From Luteimonas mephitis DSM 12574 (GTDB lineage: Bacteria > Pseudomonadota > Gammaproteobacteria > Xanthomonadales > Xanthomonadaceae): 64,000 bases of DNA. Every line of letters starts with the position of its first letter. Position 1 is the first letter of the stretch. The stretch covers positions 434,001 through 498,000 of the forward strand of contig NZ_AULN01000013.1 in NCBI RefSeq assembly GCF_000422305.1, in the 5' to 3' direction. The notes below the pieces were generated by a model. That model saw only the letters and a program-made list of their open reading frames with translations, made no database searches and was not told the origin of the DNA. The position numbers and the translations under genes were made by a program. This document shows, one piece after another, positions 37,041 to 45,081 of the stretch.

Positions 37041-37576
37041 ACACGCCGGATCAGGGCACGCCCGGCCAGGACACACCCGGCATGGCGCGCGATGCACGCG
37101 AACCGGAAGCGCAGGAGTGGGCCGCGCAGGAGCGCGCGCGGCAACAGGTGCGCGACGCCACGAGCACGGCATCGCCGGACGCCGCCGACGCCGCGTATCG
37201 CCGCATCGCCGCGGCCCTGCGCCATCCGCCCCGGGTCGAGCTGCCAGTGGATTTCGCCGCCCGCGTCGCGCGCATCGCCGAGGCGCCGGTGCCGGCGCCG
37301 ATTCCGGTTCCGGTTCCGGAAGGCATGCGGCCGCGCTTGCTGTCGCAGTCGGGCGCGTTCGAACAGGCGCTGCTGCGCGCGCTCGTGGCCGTGTTCGCGC
37401 TGTGCGCGCTGGCGGCGGGGCTGGTCTATGGCGCCAGCGTGTCCGCGCAGTTGCAGGCGGCGATCGGCGTGCAGGGCGTGGAATGGACGGTGCTGCTGGC
37501 CGGATGCCTCGGGCTGTCGTGGTCGTTCGAGTGGCTGCGTCGCCGGGCTGGCCACGACGGCACGCGCCCGGCCTGA
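37037..37576 (+). CDS. putative membrane anti-sigma factor
   Basis: A 179-residue protein with a charged N-terminal ~110 residues, with a run of Pro (PVPAPIPVPVPEG) before the membrane part, and two hydrophobic helices near residues 120-142 and 152-166. Its start overlaps the sigma factor stop (ATGA), the usual arrangement for sigma/anti-sigma pairs. No classical zinc-binding anti-sigma motif (HxxxCxxC) is present, so the assignment rests on position and topology. Confidence 0.6.
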   Translation: MNTPDQGTPGQDTPGMARDAREPEAQEWAAQERARQQVRDATSTASPDAADAAYRRIAAALRHPPRVELPVDFAARVARIAEAPVPAPIPVPVPEGMRPRLLSQSGAFEQALLRALVAVFALCALAAGLVYGASVSAQLQAAIGVQGVEWTVLLAGCLGLSWSFEWLRRRAGHDGTRPA

Positions 37577-37595
37577 GCGCGCGCCGCCGGCGTCG

Positions 37596-37856
37596 CTACG
37601 ACACCGTGTCCACGCTGCTGGCGCCGAAGCGGCGCGCGTAGCCGCGTTCCTCGCTGATCCGCCGGACCTCGGCATCGGCCAGGTCCGGCGCGCCGTATAC
37701 CGCATAGACCGCGCTGTCGCCCTGCTTTCCGACATGGTGCAGGCGGTAGCGCGATTGCCCGCTGCCGGTGCTGGGCGGGTAGTTCAGCGGCGGCTCGGTG
37801 CCGTCGATGTTCAGTTCGCTGTTGTCCACGGTTCCGCCGACGAAAAGTGCGCGCAT
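37596..37856 (-). CDS. small conserved hypothetical protein
   Basis: An 86-residue soluble protein opening MRALFVGGTVDNSELNIDG and ending with EVRRISEERGYARRFG. A CGGAG site precedes the ATG and the codon pattern is coding. It resembles short conserved proteins of unknown function. Convergent with the anti-sigma gene, with 19 bases between the stops. Confidence 0.6.
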   Translation of the reverse strand: MRALFVGGTVDNSELNIDGTEPPLNYPPSTGSGQSRYRLHHVGKQGDSAVYAVYGAPDLADAEVRRISEERGYARRFGASSVDTVS

Positions 37857-38006
37857 CGCTGACTCCGGTGTGCTGGGATGATGTGGCCATCGTGCCGGCC
37901 GCCGCGTTCGTTGTCGATGAAGCCGGCATTCGGATTGCGCCGGCACCGTGACGCGCCGGCGCGCACTAGAATTGCGCTTTCGTTCTCGCTGGATTGCGCG
38001 ACACCG

Positions 38007-39071
38007 ATGGCCGCAACGCAAGCCGACCCCGCCCTGCAGGCGCTGATGCTTCCCTTCGCCGACGGCACGCTGGCCTGGCCCGGCGAAGGCGCGCTGTTCC
38101 TGCGTGCGCGCGACGGCTGGCCGCTGCATGAGCGCGCGCTGCCGGGGCTGGTCTGCGAGCAGGGCTTCCGGCCCGATGCCGACGCGCTGCAGCGGTCCGG
38201 CTTCGAAGTGCGTGCGCCGGACGAGGCGCGCTACCCGCTGGTGCTGGTGCTGCCGCCGCGGCAGCGCGGCGAGGCGCGCGCGCTGTTCGCCGCCGCGCTG
38301 GCGCGCCTGCAGCCCGGCGGCGTCATCGTCGCCAGCGCCGCCAACGACGCCGGCGCGAAATCGCACGAGGCCGACCTGGCCCGCATCGCCGGGCCGCTGG
38401 TGTCGCGCTCCAAGCACAAGTGCCGGGTGTTCTGGACCCGGCCGGGCGCGGCCGGTGGCGACGTGGCGCTCGCCGCGCAGTGGCGCGCGCTGGATTCGCC
38501 GCGGCCGATCGCCGGTGGCCGCTTCAGCAGTCGTCCTGGCGTGTTCGCCTGGGATCGCATCGATGCCGCATCCGCGCTGCTGGCCGAGCACCTGCCGGGC
38601 GACCTGCACGGCCACGCCGCCGATCTCGGCGCCGGCTGGGGCTACCTGTCGGTGGAGCTGCTGCAGCGCTGCCCGGGGATCACCGCGCTCGACCTGTACG
38701 AAGCCGAGGCGCGCGCGCTGGAACTGGCGCGGGTGAACCTCGCGCCGTTCGCCGGGCGCGCCGCCCTGGCGTTCCACTGGCACGACGTGACCGCGGGGCT
38801 GTCGCAGCGCTTCGATGTGATCGTCAGCAATCCACCGTTCCACGCCCAGGGCAACGCGGCGCGCCCGGATATCGGCCGGCGTTTCATTGCCGTGGCCGCC
38901 GACGCGCTCAAGCCCGGCGGGCGCCTGTTGCTGGTCGCCAACCGCCACCTGCCCTACGAATCGGTGCTCGATGCCAGCTTCGGCAGCACCCGGCTGGTCG
39001 CGCAGCGGGACGGTTTCAAGATCGTCGAGGCGGTGAAGGCCGGCCGCACGACGACGGGCGCTGCGCGATGA
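38007..39071 (+). CDS. rsmC: class I SAM-dependent methyltransferase, RsmC-like
   Basis: A 354-residue protein in two parts, as in RsmC: an N-terminal pseudo-methyltransferase domain (residues ~1-170) and a C-terminal catalytic domain with AADLGAGWGYLSVELL (SAM-binding) and IVSNPPFHAQ (NPPF, typical of N-methyltransferases on guanine or adenine). RsmC methylates G1207 of 16S rRNA. The next gene, also for 16S rRNA modification, overlaps as ATGA. The start at 38007 is in-frame ATG; the binding site is weak. Confidence 0.8.
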   Translation: MAATQADPALQALMLPFADGTLAWPGEGALFLRARDGWPLHERALPGLVCEQGFRPDADALQRSGFEVRAPDEARYPLVLVLPPRQRGEARALFAAALARLQPGGVIVASAANDAGAKSHEADLARIAGPLVSRSKHKCRVFWTRPGAAGGDVALAAQWRALDSPRPIAGGRFSSRPGVFAWDRIDAASALLAEHLPGDLHGHAADLGAGWGYLSVELLQRCPGITALDLYEAEARALELARVNLAPFAGRAALAFHWHDVTAGLSQRFDVIVSNPPFHAQGNAARPDIGRRFIAVAADALKPGGRLLLVANRHLPYESVLDASFGSTRLVAQRDGFKIVEAVKAGRTTTGAAR

Positions 39072-39769
39072 AGCTGCTGCGGACCATCGCCAACCTCGGC
39101 TACGGCAGCCGCCGCGACGTCACCGCGATGATCCGCGAAGGCCGCGTCACCGACGCGCACGGCGAGGTGCTGTACACGGACGACGAGCCGGCGCACGCCG
39201 ACGTGCGCATCGACGGCGAACCGCTCGACCCGCCGGCTGGCCTGCTCTTGATGCTGCACAAGCCGGTCGGCTACACCTGCTCGACGAAAGATCGCGGGCG
39301 GCTCGTCTACGACCTGCTGCCGCCGCGCTTCGCGCGCCGCTCGCCGCAGTTGTCCACGGTCGGACGCCTGGACCGCGACACCAGCGGCCTGCTGCTGCTG
39401 ACCGACGACGGCGCGCTGTTGCACCGGATCATCTCGCCGAAGTCGAAGCTTCCCAAGGTCTACGAGGCGACGCTGGCGCAGCCGCTGCGCGGCGACGAGG
39501 CCGCGATCTTCGCCAGCGGCACGCTGATGCTCGAATCGGAGAAGACACCGCTGCTGCCTGCAGAACTCGAAGCGCTGTCGCCGGCGCGCGCGCGGCTGAC
39601 CCTGCACGAGGGCCGCTACCACCAGGTGCGACGGATGTTCGCGGCGGTCGGCAACCACGTCGAAGCGCTGCATCGCAGCCACGTTGGCGGGTTGGCGCTG
39701 GGCGGACTGGCCGAGGGCGCGTGGCGCACGCTCGGGCCGGGAGAGTGGGAGCAGCTGTTCCAACAATAA
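39068..39769 (+). CDS. rsuA: 16S rRNA pseudouridine synthase, RsuA-like
   Basis: A 233-residue protein with an N-terminal S4 RNA-binding domain (LLRTIANLGYGSRRDVTAMI) and a pseudouridine synthase domain. The catalytic segment is VGRLDRDTSGLLLLT with Asp in LDRDTSG, and the C-terminal GRYHQVRRMFAAVGNHVEALHR is the usual RsuA/RluB/E/F ending. RsuA makes pseudouridine 516 in 16S rRNA. It overlaps the rsmC-like gene (ATGA), so the two are coupled. A 27-bp perfect inverted repeat follows the stop. Confidence 0.85.
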   Translation: MKLLRTIANLGYGSRRDVTAMIREGRVTDAHGEVLYTDDEPAHADVRIDGEPLDPPAGLLLMLHKPVGYTCSTKDRGRLVYDLLPPRFARRSPQLSTVGRLDRDTSGLLLLTDDGALLHRIISPKSKLPKVYEATLAQPLRGDEAAIFASGTLMLESEKTPLLPAELEALSPARARLTLHEGRYHQVRRMFAAVGNHVEALHRSHVGGLALGGLAEGAWRTLGPGEWEQLFQQ

Positions 39770-39780
39770 AGACGTCCGCC

Positions 39781-39853
39781 GTAGGAGCGCCCCATGGGCG
39801 CGATGGGCATGCCGCCGATCGACGAACCCATCGCGCCCATGGGGCGCTCCTAC
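39781..39853. repeat. perfect 27-bp inverted repeat between convergent genes
   Basis: Arms 39781-39807 and 39827-39853 are fully complementary (27 of 27), with a 19-base loop. Each arm begins GTAGGAGCGCCCCATGG. The element sits between the rsuA-like stop (39769) and the DUF1415 stop (39873) and would form a very strong hairpin in either transcript, so it may be a bidirectional terminator. A diverged half-copy may lie near 41070-41094. Confidence 0.9.
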
Positions 39854-39872
39854 AGGGCGAGATCCGCTGCCT

Positions 39873-40433
39873 TCATGCGTCTTTGTCGTTTTCCGGCGTG
39901 CCGCCGCCTGTCAATTGCTCCCAGCCTGCGCGCCCCAGCTTCTCCAAAGTGGCGATGTTGCGCTCGACGATCGCATCCGGATCCGGGAACGCCGCTACCG
40001 CGCGCGCCACGCTGTCCTCGCGCAGCAGGTGCAGGGTGGGCCAGGGCGAACGGTTGGTGGCATTGGCGATGTCGTCCGGCGCGCTGCCGGCGAACTGGTA
40101 CTGCGGATGGAAGCTGGCGACCTGCAGCTCGCCATTCAGCCCCAGCTGCTCGACCAGCGCGTCCGCGTCGTCGAGGAAATCGTTGTAGTCGAGGAAGTCG
40201 GCCAGCACCCGTGGGTGGACGATCAGCGTCGTGTCGATCTCGTCCGCCGGCGTGTCGCGCAGCCGCAGCAACTCCTCGCCGAGGGTCTCCAGCAGCGCTT
40301 CGGGCGTGGTCGCGTCGCTGAGCACGTAGCGCACCTGTGCCTTGGCGACCACGGTCTTGGCGAACGGGCACAGGTTCAGGCCGATGACGGCGCGCTCGAT
40401 CCAGCGGCGGGTGTCGGCGATGGGGTCGGTCAT
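39873..40433 (-). CDS. DUF1415 family protein
   Basis: A 186-residue cytoplasmic protein with the DUF1415 features WIERAVIGLNLCPFAKTV near the N-terminus, DTTLIVHPRVLADFLDYNDFL in the middle, and FHPQYQFAGS. Function unknown. The conserved Cys in LCPFA and the His residues could be functional. It lies 42 bases downstream of yajQ on the same strand and is probably co-transcribed. Confidence 0.9.
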   Translation of the reverse strand: MTDPIADTRRWIERAVIGLNLCPFAKTVVAKAQVRYVLSDATTPEALLETLGEELLRLRDTPADEIDTTLIVHPRVLADFLDYNDFLDDADALVEQLGLNGELQVASFHPQYQFAGSAPDDIANATNRSPWPTLHLLREDSVARAVAAFPDPDAIVERNIATLEKLGRAGWEQLTGGGTPENDKDA

Positions 40434-40475
40434 TGCAGCGGCCCTCAGCGGCTTCCGCCGCTCCTGCAAAGGCGG

Positions 40476-40958
40476 TCAGTCGCGGAAGTTGTCGAACTGC
40501 AGCGGCAGATCGAACTCCTGCGCGCGCAGCAGCGCCATTGCGGCCTGCAGGTCGTCGCGCTTCTTGCCGGTGACGCGCAGCTTGTCGCCGTTGATCTGGC
40601 TGTCGACCTTGAGCTTGGCGTCCTTGATCGCGCCCTGGATCTTCTTCGCCAGTTCGCGCTCGATGCCCTGGCGCACGGTGACCTTCTGCCGCGCGCCGGC
40701 CAGGTTGGTCTCGACGTCGCCGAACTCGAGGCAGCGGGCGTCGATCTTCCGCGCTGCCAGCCGCGCGCGCAGGATGTCGGTCATCTGCTGCAGCTGGAAC
40801 TCGCTGGGCGCCGACTGGTTGATGATGTTGTCGTTGCGCTCGAAGCTGGCCTCCACGCCCTTGAAGTCGAAGCGGGTGGTCAGTTCGCGGTTGGCCTGGT
40901 CGACGGCGTTGGTGAGCTCGTGGGTGTCGACTTCGGACACGATATCGAAGGAAGGCAT
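40476..40958 (-). CDS. yajQ: YajQ family nucleotide-binding protein
   Basis: A 160-residue protein opening MPSFDIVSEVDTHELTNAVDQ and continuing TRFDFKG, KIQ and INGDKLRVTGKKRDDLQ, which identifies YajQ. The Xanthomonas homologue binds cyclic di-GMP and acts as a regulatory effector, so this protein may respond to the GGDEF enzyme elsewhere in the window. The start is ATG. Confidence 0.95.
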   Translation of the reverse strand: MPSFDIVSEVDTHELTNAVDQANRELTTRFDFKGVEASFERNDNIINQSAPSEFQLQQMTDILRARLAARKIDARCLEFGDVETNLAGARQKVTVRQGIERELAKKIQGAIKDAKLKVDSQINGDKLRVTGKKRDDLQAAMALLRAQEFDLPLQFDNFRD

Positions 40959-41299
40959 GGCGGTTTCTGGTGCGAAGTGGGACGGTGCAGGTTAGCGCAT
41001 GTATGGCACGGTCTGTTGCGCGCAGCCCGGCGCGGCAGCGCCGGAACCGGCGCAACATGCGCGCTCCCCCGCGCCCATGGAGCGCCCGTGCCCGAGTCTC
41101 CCGCCTGCGTTGACGCCCGTCGCGATCCCGCCGTTGGCACCGTTCTTGGTCGAGGCCGGGCGAGCCGGTGCGGCAGTGGCCGGCGGGCGGGCCTCCCGCG
41201 TGGCGACGCGCGCCGTCGGTGCGTGATCGGCATCGCAGGCCCGTGCCGGCCGCACTGATCGCACTTGCGCGCGCGGTGTCGCGCGGGCAACGTCGCACG
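40959..41299. other. intergenic region between yajQ and EamA gene
   Basis: About 340 bases between divergent genes. No convincing gene: open frames on both strands have poor codon patterns and no known domain. A degenerate half-copy of the GGAGCGCCCCATGG repeat lies near 41070-41094. It must hold the promoters for yajQ and the EamA gene, but I could not place them. Confidence 0.4.
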
Positions 41300-42223
41300 A
41301 TGTCGCACCCTTCCTCCCTCCTTCCGCCAGCCGGCAGCACGCGGCGCGCCGGCCCCGCGCTGTACATGCTGGTCGCAGTGGCGCTGTTCGCGCTGATGGA
41401 CGCAGGCCTCAAGCTGCTGTCGCCGCACTATCCGGCGATGCAGGTCGCCACCCTGCGCGGCGCCTCGGCGCTGCCGCTGGTGCTGGCGTGGTCCATGGCC
41501 TCGGTTGGCGTGCGCGGGCTGCTGCGCGTGCACTGGCCGCTGCACCTGCTGCGCGGCGTGCTCGGCGTGGCGATGATGGCCGGCTTCGTCTACGGACTGC
41601 GTACGCTGCCGCTGTCGACGGTCTACGCGATCACATTCGTCGCGCCGCTGCTGGTCACGGCGATGGCGGTGCCGATCCTGCGCGAGAAGGTCGGGCCGCG
41701 GCGCTGGGCAGCGATCTTCGTCGGGCTGATCGGCGTGCTGGTGGTGCTGCGCCCGACCGGGCAGGGGATGATGACGCTGGGCGGGCTGGCGATCCTGCTG
41801 GCGGCTGTGTGCTACGCCGCCTCGGCGATCACCGTGCGCCTGCTGGCGCAGCGCGACAGCACCCAGGCGATGGTGTTCTGGCTGATGGTGATCCTGGTGG
41901 TTGGCGGCGGCGCGCTGTCGTGGCACGAGTGGATGCCGATCCAGGCACGGCACGGGTGGGTGATCGCGGGCATCGGCGTGGTCGGGACGCTGGCGCAGGT
42001 GCTGCTGACCGAGGCGTTCCGCCGCGGCGAGGCGTCGATGATCGCGCCGCTCGAGTACACCGCGCTGGTCTGGGGCGTGATGCTCGACCTGGCGCTGTGG
42101 CAGGTGTTGCCCGACGGCATGACCTGGGTCGGGGCGGGAATCATCATTGCCAGCGGGCTGTACATGATCCGGCGCGAGCGCGTGCGCAACGTGGAGCACG
42201 GGCAACCGGTCGAGCATCCCTGA
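41300..42223 (+). CDS. EamA/DMT-family transporter
   Basis: A 307-residue inner membrane protein with ten predicted helices made of two EamA repeats. Typical segments are MQVATLRGASALPLVLAW, TVYAITFVAPLLVTAMAV and EASMIAPLEYTALVWGVMLDL. Drug/metabolite transporter superfamily, substrate unknown. The ATG at 41300 is chosen as the in-frame start nearest the first helix. Confidence 0.88.
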   Translation: MSHPSSLLPPAGSTRRAGPALYMLVAVALFALMDAGLKLLSPHYPAMQVATLRGASALPLVLAWSMASVGVRGLLRVHWPLHLLRGVLGVAMMAGFVYGLRTLPLSTVYAITFVAPLLVTAMAVPILREKVGPRRWAAIFVGLIGVLVVLRPTGQGMMTLGGLAILLAAVCYAASAITVRLLAQRDSTQAMVFWLMVILVVGGGALSWHEWMPIQARHGWVIAGIGVVGTLAQVLLTEAFRRGEASMIAPLEYTALVWGVMLDLALWQVLPDGMTWVGAGIIIASGLYMIRRERVRNVEHGQPVEHP

Positions 42224-42307
42224 GCCTGACGGCCTGAGCCCGGGCTGTCAGTCGCACGCCGGTTTTCACGAATCCTCCAGGGTCCCCCATCCCCGGAGTC
42301 GCTTCCC

Positions 42308-43183
42308 ATGCGCAAGCCACGTCGTTACCTCGCCATCGGCGCCCTGTCCGCCGCACTCGCCTCGCTGGTCGCCTATGCGGCGCAGCCGTCCCTGCAGCGT
42401 GTCCTTTCGACCCCGCACACCGCCGCGGCCGCGACGGATCGCCCGCAGTCGCTGTCGCCAGCCACGCCGGACACGGCGCGGCCGCCGGTCGGGATTCCAA
42501 TTCCACTTCCTCCCCTGCCTCCGGCGCCAGGGACACCCACCCGGAAGGACGTGGGCGATCCCGACTCGTTCGGTCGTCCGCTGAAATGGCTGGGCGTGAC
42601 CCAGGCCGACATCTACCTGAGCGAGGACTGCTCGCTGCCCGAGTACCAGCGCGCGGGTGCGCACTGCCAGCAGACTTCGCCCGGGCAGACGACCTTCTTC
42701 AGCTTCCAGGACACCGCCAGCATCACCTTGCCGGGCAACGCCGCGCATTCGCTGCTGTGCTACTGGTTCTCGCCGCTCCTGGGGCTTGCCTACGAGAATC
42801 CGGGCGCGGAGCCGGTGACTGCACAACTGCGTTATCGGCCGGGGTTGACGATCGAGAGCGAAGTGCTGCGCGATCCCTCGCTGGTGGATCCGGGTACCGG
42901 CCTGCCCTTCGACGGCCGCCTGAGCACGGCCATGAGTTCGAGCGAGCAGTTCCATGCGACGTTGCTGGGATTCGAGCAGCGATACGAAAGCCTGCGCGAC
43001 TCGAACGTCTGCATCGCCGGCTTCCTGACCAGGCGCAGCCTTGTCGACATGTACGGCCTGACCGAGGCCCAGGCGCGGGAGGTGTTCCGCAAGCCGATGA
43101 CGATCCGCCTGGATGTCAGCGGCAGCGCTCGTTACATCCCCGAGGCGTCGCTGACGTTCGGGCTGCGCATCGTCGGCGATTGA
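42308..43183 (+). CDS. secreted hypothetical protein
   Basis: A 291-residue exported protein. Residues 1-25 form a signal peptide (YLAIGALSAALASLVAYA). A Pro-rich linker follows (PPVGIPIPLPPLPPAPG), then a globular domain from about residue 78 with ITLPGNAAHSLLCYWFSPLLG and LRDSNVCIAGFLTRRSL, including several Cys that may form disulfides. No family recognised. GGAG precedes the ATG. It converges with the OmpW-like gene, with a bidirectional hairpin between. Confidence 0.6.
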   Translation: MRKPRRYLAIGALSAALASLVAYAAQPSLQRVLSTPHTAAAATDRPQSLSPATPDTARPPVGIPIPLPPLPPAPGTPTRKDVGDPDSFGRPLKWLGVTQADIYLSEDCSLPEYQRAGAHCQQTSPGQTTFFSFQDTASITLPGNAAHSLLCYWFSPLLGLAYENPGAEPVTAQLRYRPGLTIESEVLRDPSLVDPGTGLPFDGRLSTAMSSSEQFHATLLGFEQRYESLRDSNVCIAGFLTRRSLVDMYGLTEAQAREVFRKPMTIRLDVSGSARYIPEASLTFGLRIVGD

Positions 43184-43201
43184 TCGATCGAAAGCGCGCT
43201 G

Positions 43202-43237
43202 AAAAAAAAGGCAGGACGGGCCGAAGCCCGTCCTGCC
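43202..43237 (-). terminator. intrinsic terminator with 8-T run for OmpW-like gene
   Basis: GGCAGGACGGGC and GCCCGTCCTGCC form a perfect 12-bp stem with a CGAA loop (43210-43237). On the minus strand the stem is followed by a run of eight T (43209-43202), giving a strong Rho-independent terminator for the OmpW-like gene. On the plus strand the hairpin also sits after the gene at 42308. Confidence 0.9.
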
Positions 43238-43274
43238 GTGTTGCAGCGGATGCGCGGCAGCGCCGCGCGCGCGA

Positions 43275-43916
43275 TCAGAAGCGCGCGCCGATGCCGACGC
43301 CGACCATCACCGGATTGAACTCGGTGGTGCCCGCCTTCACGCCGTTGACCTTGATATCGCCGTCGCCGTCGAAGTAGCGCGCGTCGGCGCGGGCGAACCA
43401 AGTGGGGTTGATGTTGACGTCCACGCCGATCGTCGCCACCGCGCCCTTGGCGGTTTCCACGCCGATGCGGTTGCCGGCGAGCGCGCCGGTGTCGGCCGCC
43501 TTCTCGTTGCTGTAGTTGGTCTCGTGGTAGCCCAGGCCCACGAACGGGCGGAACGTGTTGTCGGCCGCGCCGAAGTGGTACTGGCCGCTGAGCGAGTACG
43601 CCTGCCCGTCGATGCTGGCGGTTTTGTTGCCGCCGGTGGACACGCGGTAGCCGGCCTTGTCCGCGCCCCAGGCTTCGACCGAGATGTTGTCGGTGATGTT
43701 CCACGCCGCGCTGAGCGTCGGCGTGCCTTCGCCTTCGGCCTTGGTCAGCTGGCCGTCGACGACGGGATTGCGGGTCGGTTCGGTGAGCGAATAGCCACCG
43801 ACCACGCTGAAGCGCTTGCCGGCGGCGGTGTCGCCCGAGCCGTCCTGCGCGAATGCGGCGGGTGCGAACGCGGCGGTGGCGGCAAGGGCCAGGGTCAGTG
43901 TGCGAATGGACAACAT
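43275..43916 (-). CDS. OmpW-like outer membrane beta-barrel protein
   Basis: A 213-residue exported protein with signal peptide ending at AFAPAAFAQ. The body alternates beta strands: AAWNITDNISVEAWGAD, PFVGLGYHETNYSN, WFARADARYFDGDGDI and a C-terminal Phe (GIGARF), the pattern of the eight-stranded OmpW barrel. GAGGAG precedes the ATG. The 5' leader carries a small hairpin at 43943-43963 (ATGCCCC / GGGGCAT). Ends at a strong terminator. Carries hydrophobic small molecules across the outer membrane in known homologues. Confidence 0.88.
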   Translation of the reverse strand: MLSIRTLTLALAATAAFAPAAFAQDGSGDTAAGKRFSVVGGYSLTEPTRNPVVDGQLTKAEGEGTPTLSAAWNITDNISVEAWGADKAGYRVSTGGNKTASIDGQAYSLSGQYHFGAADNTFRPFVGLGYHETNYSNEKAADTGALAGNRIGVETAKGAVATIGVDVNINPTWFARADARYFDGDGDIKVNGVKAGTTEFNPVMVGVGIGARF

Positions 43917-44153
43917 GGGGGAGTCTCCTCGTTGATTGTTCTATGCCCCCGGGAGAGGGGCATGGACATCCTGGCGACGTGCGCATGAACCCCGCTTGTT
44001 CGCGCTGGCGGCGTTCAGGGAACTTTGACGCCTGATTAAGCGAGCAAGCACCCAAACGCGCCGTCGCATGACGAAGGTCACTCCCTCCACCGGCACGCGT
44101 CGCGCGACGCTCGCCGGGCCAAACTGAACGCAAGCCGGATTCGGGGAAGAAAG

Positions 44154-44912
44154 ATGCGGATCGCGTCACTGTGGTGTGTGCTGCTGCTCGCCTCCACTGG
44201 CGCGATGGCCCGCGCGAGCAACGTCAGCGTCGACTGCGACGTGCACAGCGACTACGACTTCGCGCTGACCCACAAGAGCGTCGTCCTGACGCGCAAGGAC
44301 GGCGTGCCCAGGACGGTGCTGATGCGCCAGGGGCGGCTGTTCATCGACAACAAGTGGGTCGACGTCGGCGCCGCCGACCGCGACCGCCTCATCGCCTACG
44401 AGCGCGAGGCCCGGGCAACGATGCCGCTGGCCGCGCAGATCGCAAGCGACGCCGCGACCATCGCGTTCACCACGCTGGGCGAGGTGGCCAAGGGATTCAG
44501 CCGCGACCCGGCGGCGACCGAGGCGAAGCTCAAGCAGGCGCGCGCCGAACTCGAGCGCAACCTGGCGCGATCGGTCAGCGCCACCCGCTTCAACAGCGCC
44601 GAACTGGGCAAGGGCATCGGCGAGGCGGTGTCCGGCGTGGTCCCGCGCGTGGTCGGCGACATCGTCGGCGGGGCGCTGCGTGCCGCGCTGAGCGGCGATA
44701 CCGCGCAGCTGGAGCAGCTGGACAACCTCGATGCCCGCATCGAAGCGGTGGTCGAACCGCGCGCCAGCGCCCTCGAGCGCAATGCCGAAACGCTGTGTCG
44801 CGCGATGCAGTCGCTGGACCGGATCGACAACGCGCTTGAGTACCGCCACGAAGGCCAGCGGCTGGAGCTGCTGCGGGTCGAGGTCAAGGATCACGCCAGG
44901 CCCGCGCACTGA
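44154..44912 (+). CDS. DUF2884 family exported protein (YggN-like)
   Basis: A 252-residue protein with a signal peptide (WCVLLLASTGAMARA). The N-terminal VSVDCDVHSDYDFALTHKSVVLTR and VLMRQGRLFIDNKWVDVGAADRDRLIAYE segments fit the DUF2884/YggN family, followed by a helical C-terminal half. Role unknown; periplasmic. GGGGAAG precedes the ATG. It lies 169 bases before aceF. Confidence 0.82.
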   Translation: MRIASLWCVLLLASTGAMARASNVSVDCDVHSDYDFALTHKSVVLTRKDGVPRTVLMRQGRLFIDNKWVDVGAADRDRLIAYEREARATMPLAAQIASDAATIAFTTLGEVAKGFSRDPAATEAKLKQARAELERNLARSVSATRFNSAELGKGIGEAVSGVVPRVVGDIVGGALRAALSGDTAQLEQLDNLDARIEAVVEPRASALERNAETLCRAMQSLDRIDNALEYRHEGQRLELLRVEVKDHARPAH

Positions 44913-45081
44913 GCTGCCAGAGCTCGCGTTCACGCCGTTTTCTCCCCTGCGGCGTGGGCACCGCGCCCTCCGTGCCCCCACGGAGGGCGCACTTTTTCCG
45001 GGCGCCCCGCGTGCCGCGGAGTTGGCGCTGACCGCCCAGCGGGCGACAATGGCCGTTCCCTGGCATCCCCCGGAGCGTCAC

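Noticed and set aside
37037-37576. Calling the gene after the ECF factor a zinc-binding anti-sigma factor
   Set aside because: No HxxxCxxC motif is present; only position and membrane topology support an anti-sigma role.
40992-41264. Small open frames on both strands between yajQ and the EamA gene
   Set aside because: Compositions are Arg/Ala/Pro-rich without structure, no ribosome binding sites, and no domain; treated as non-coding.
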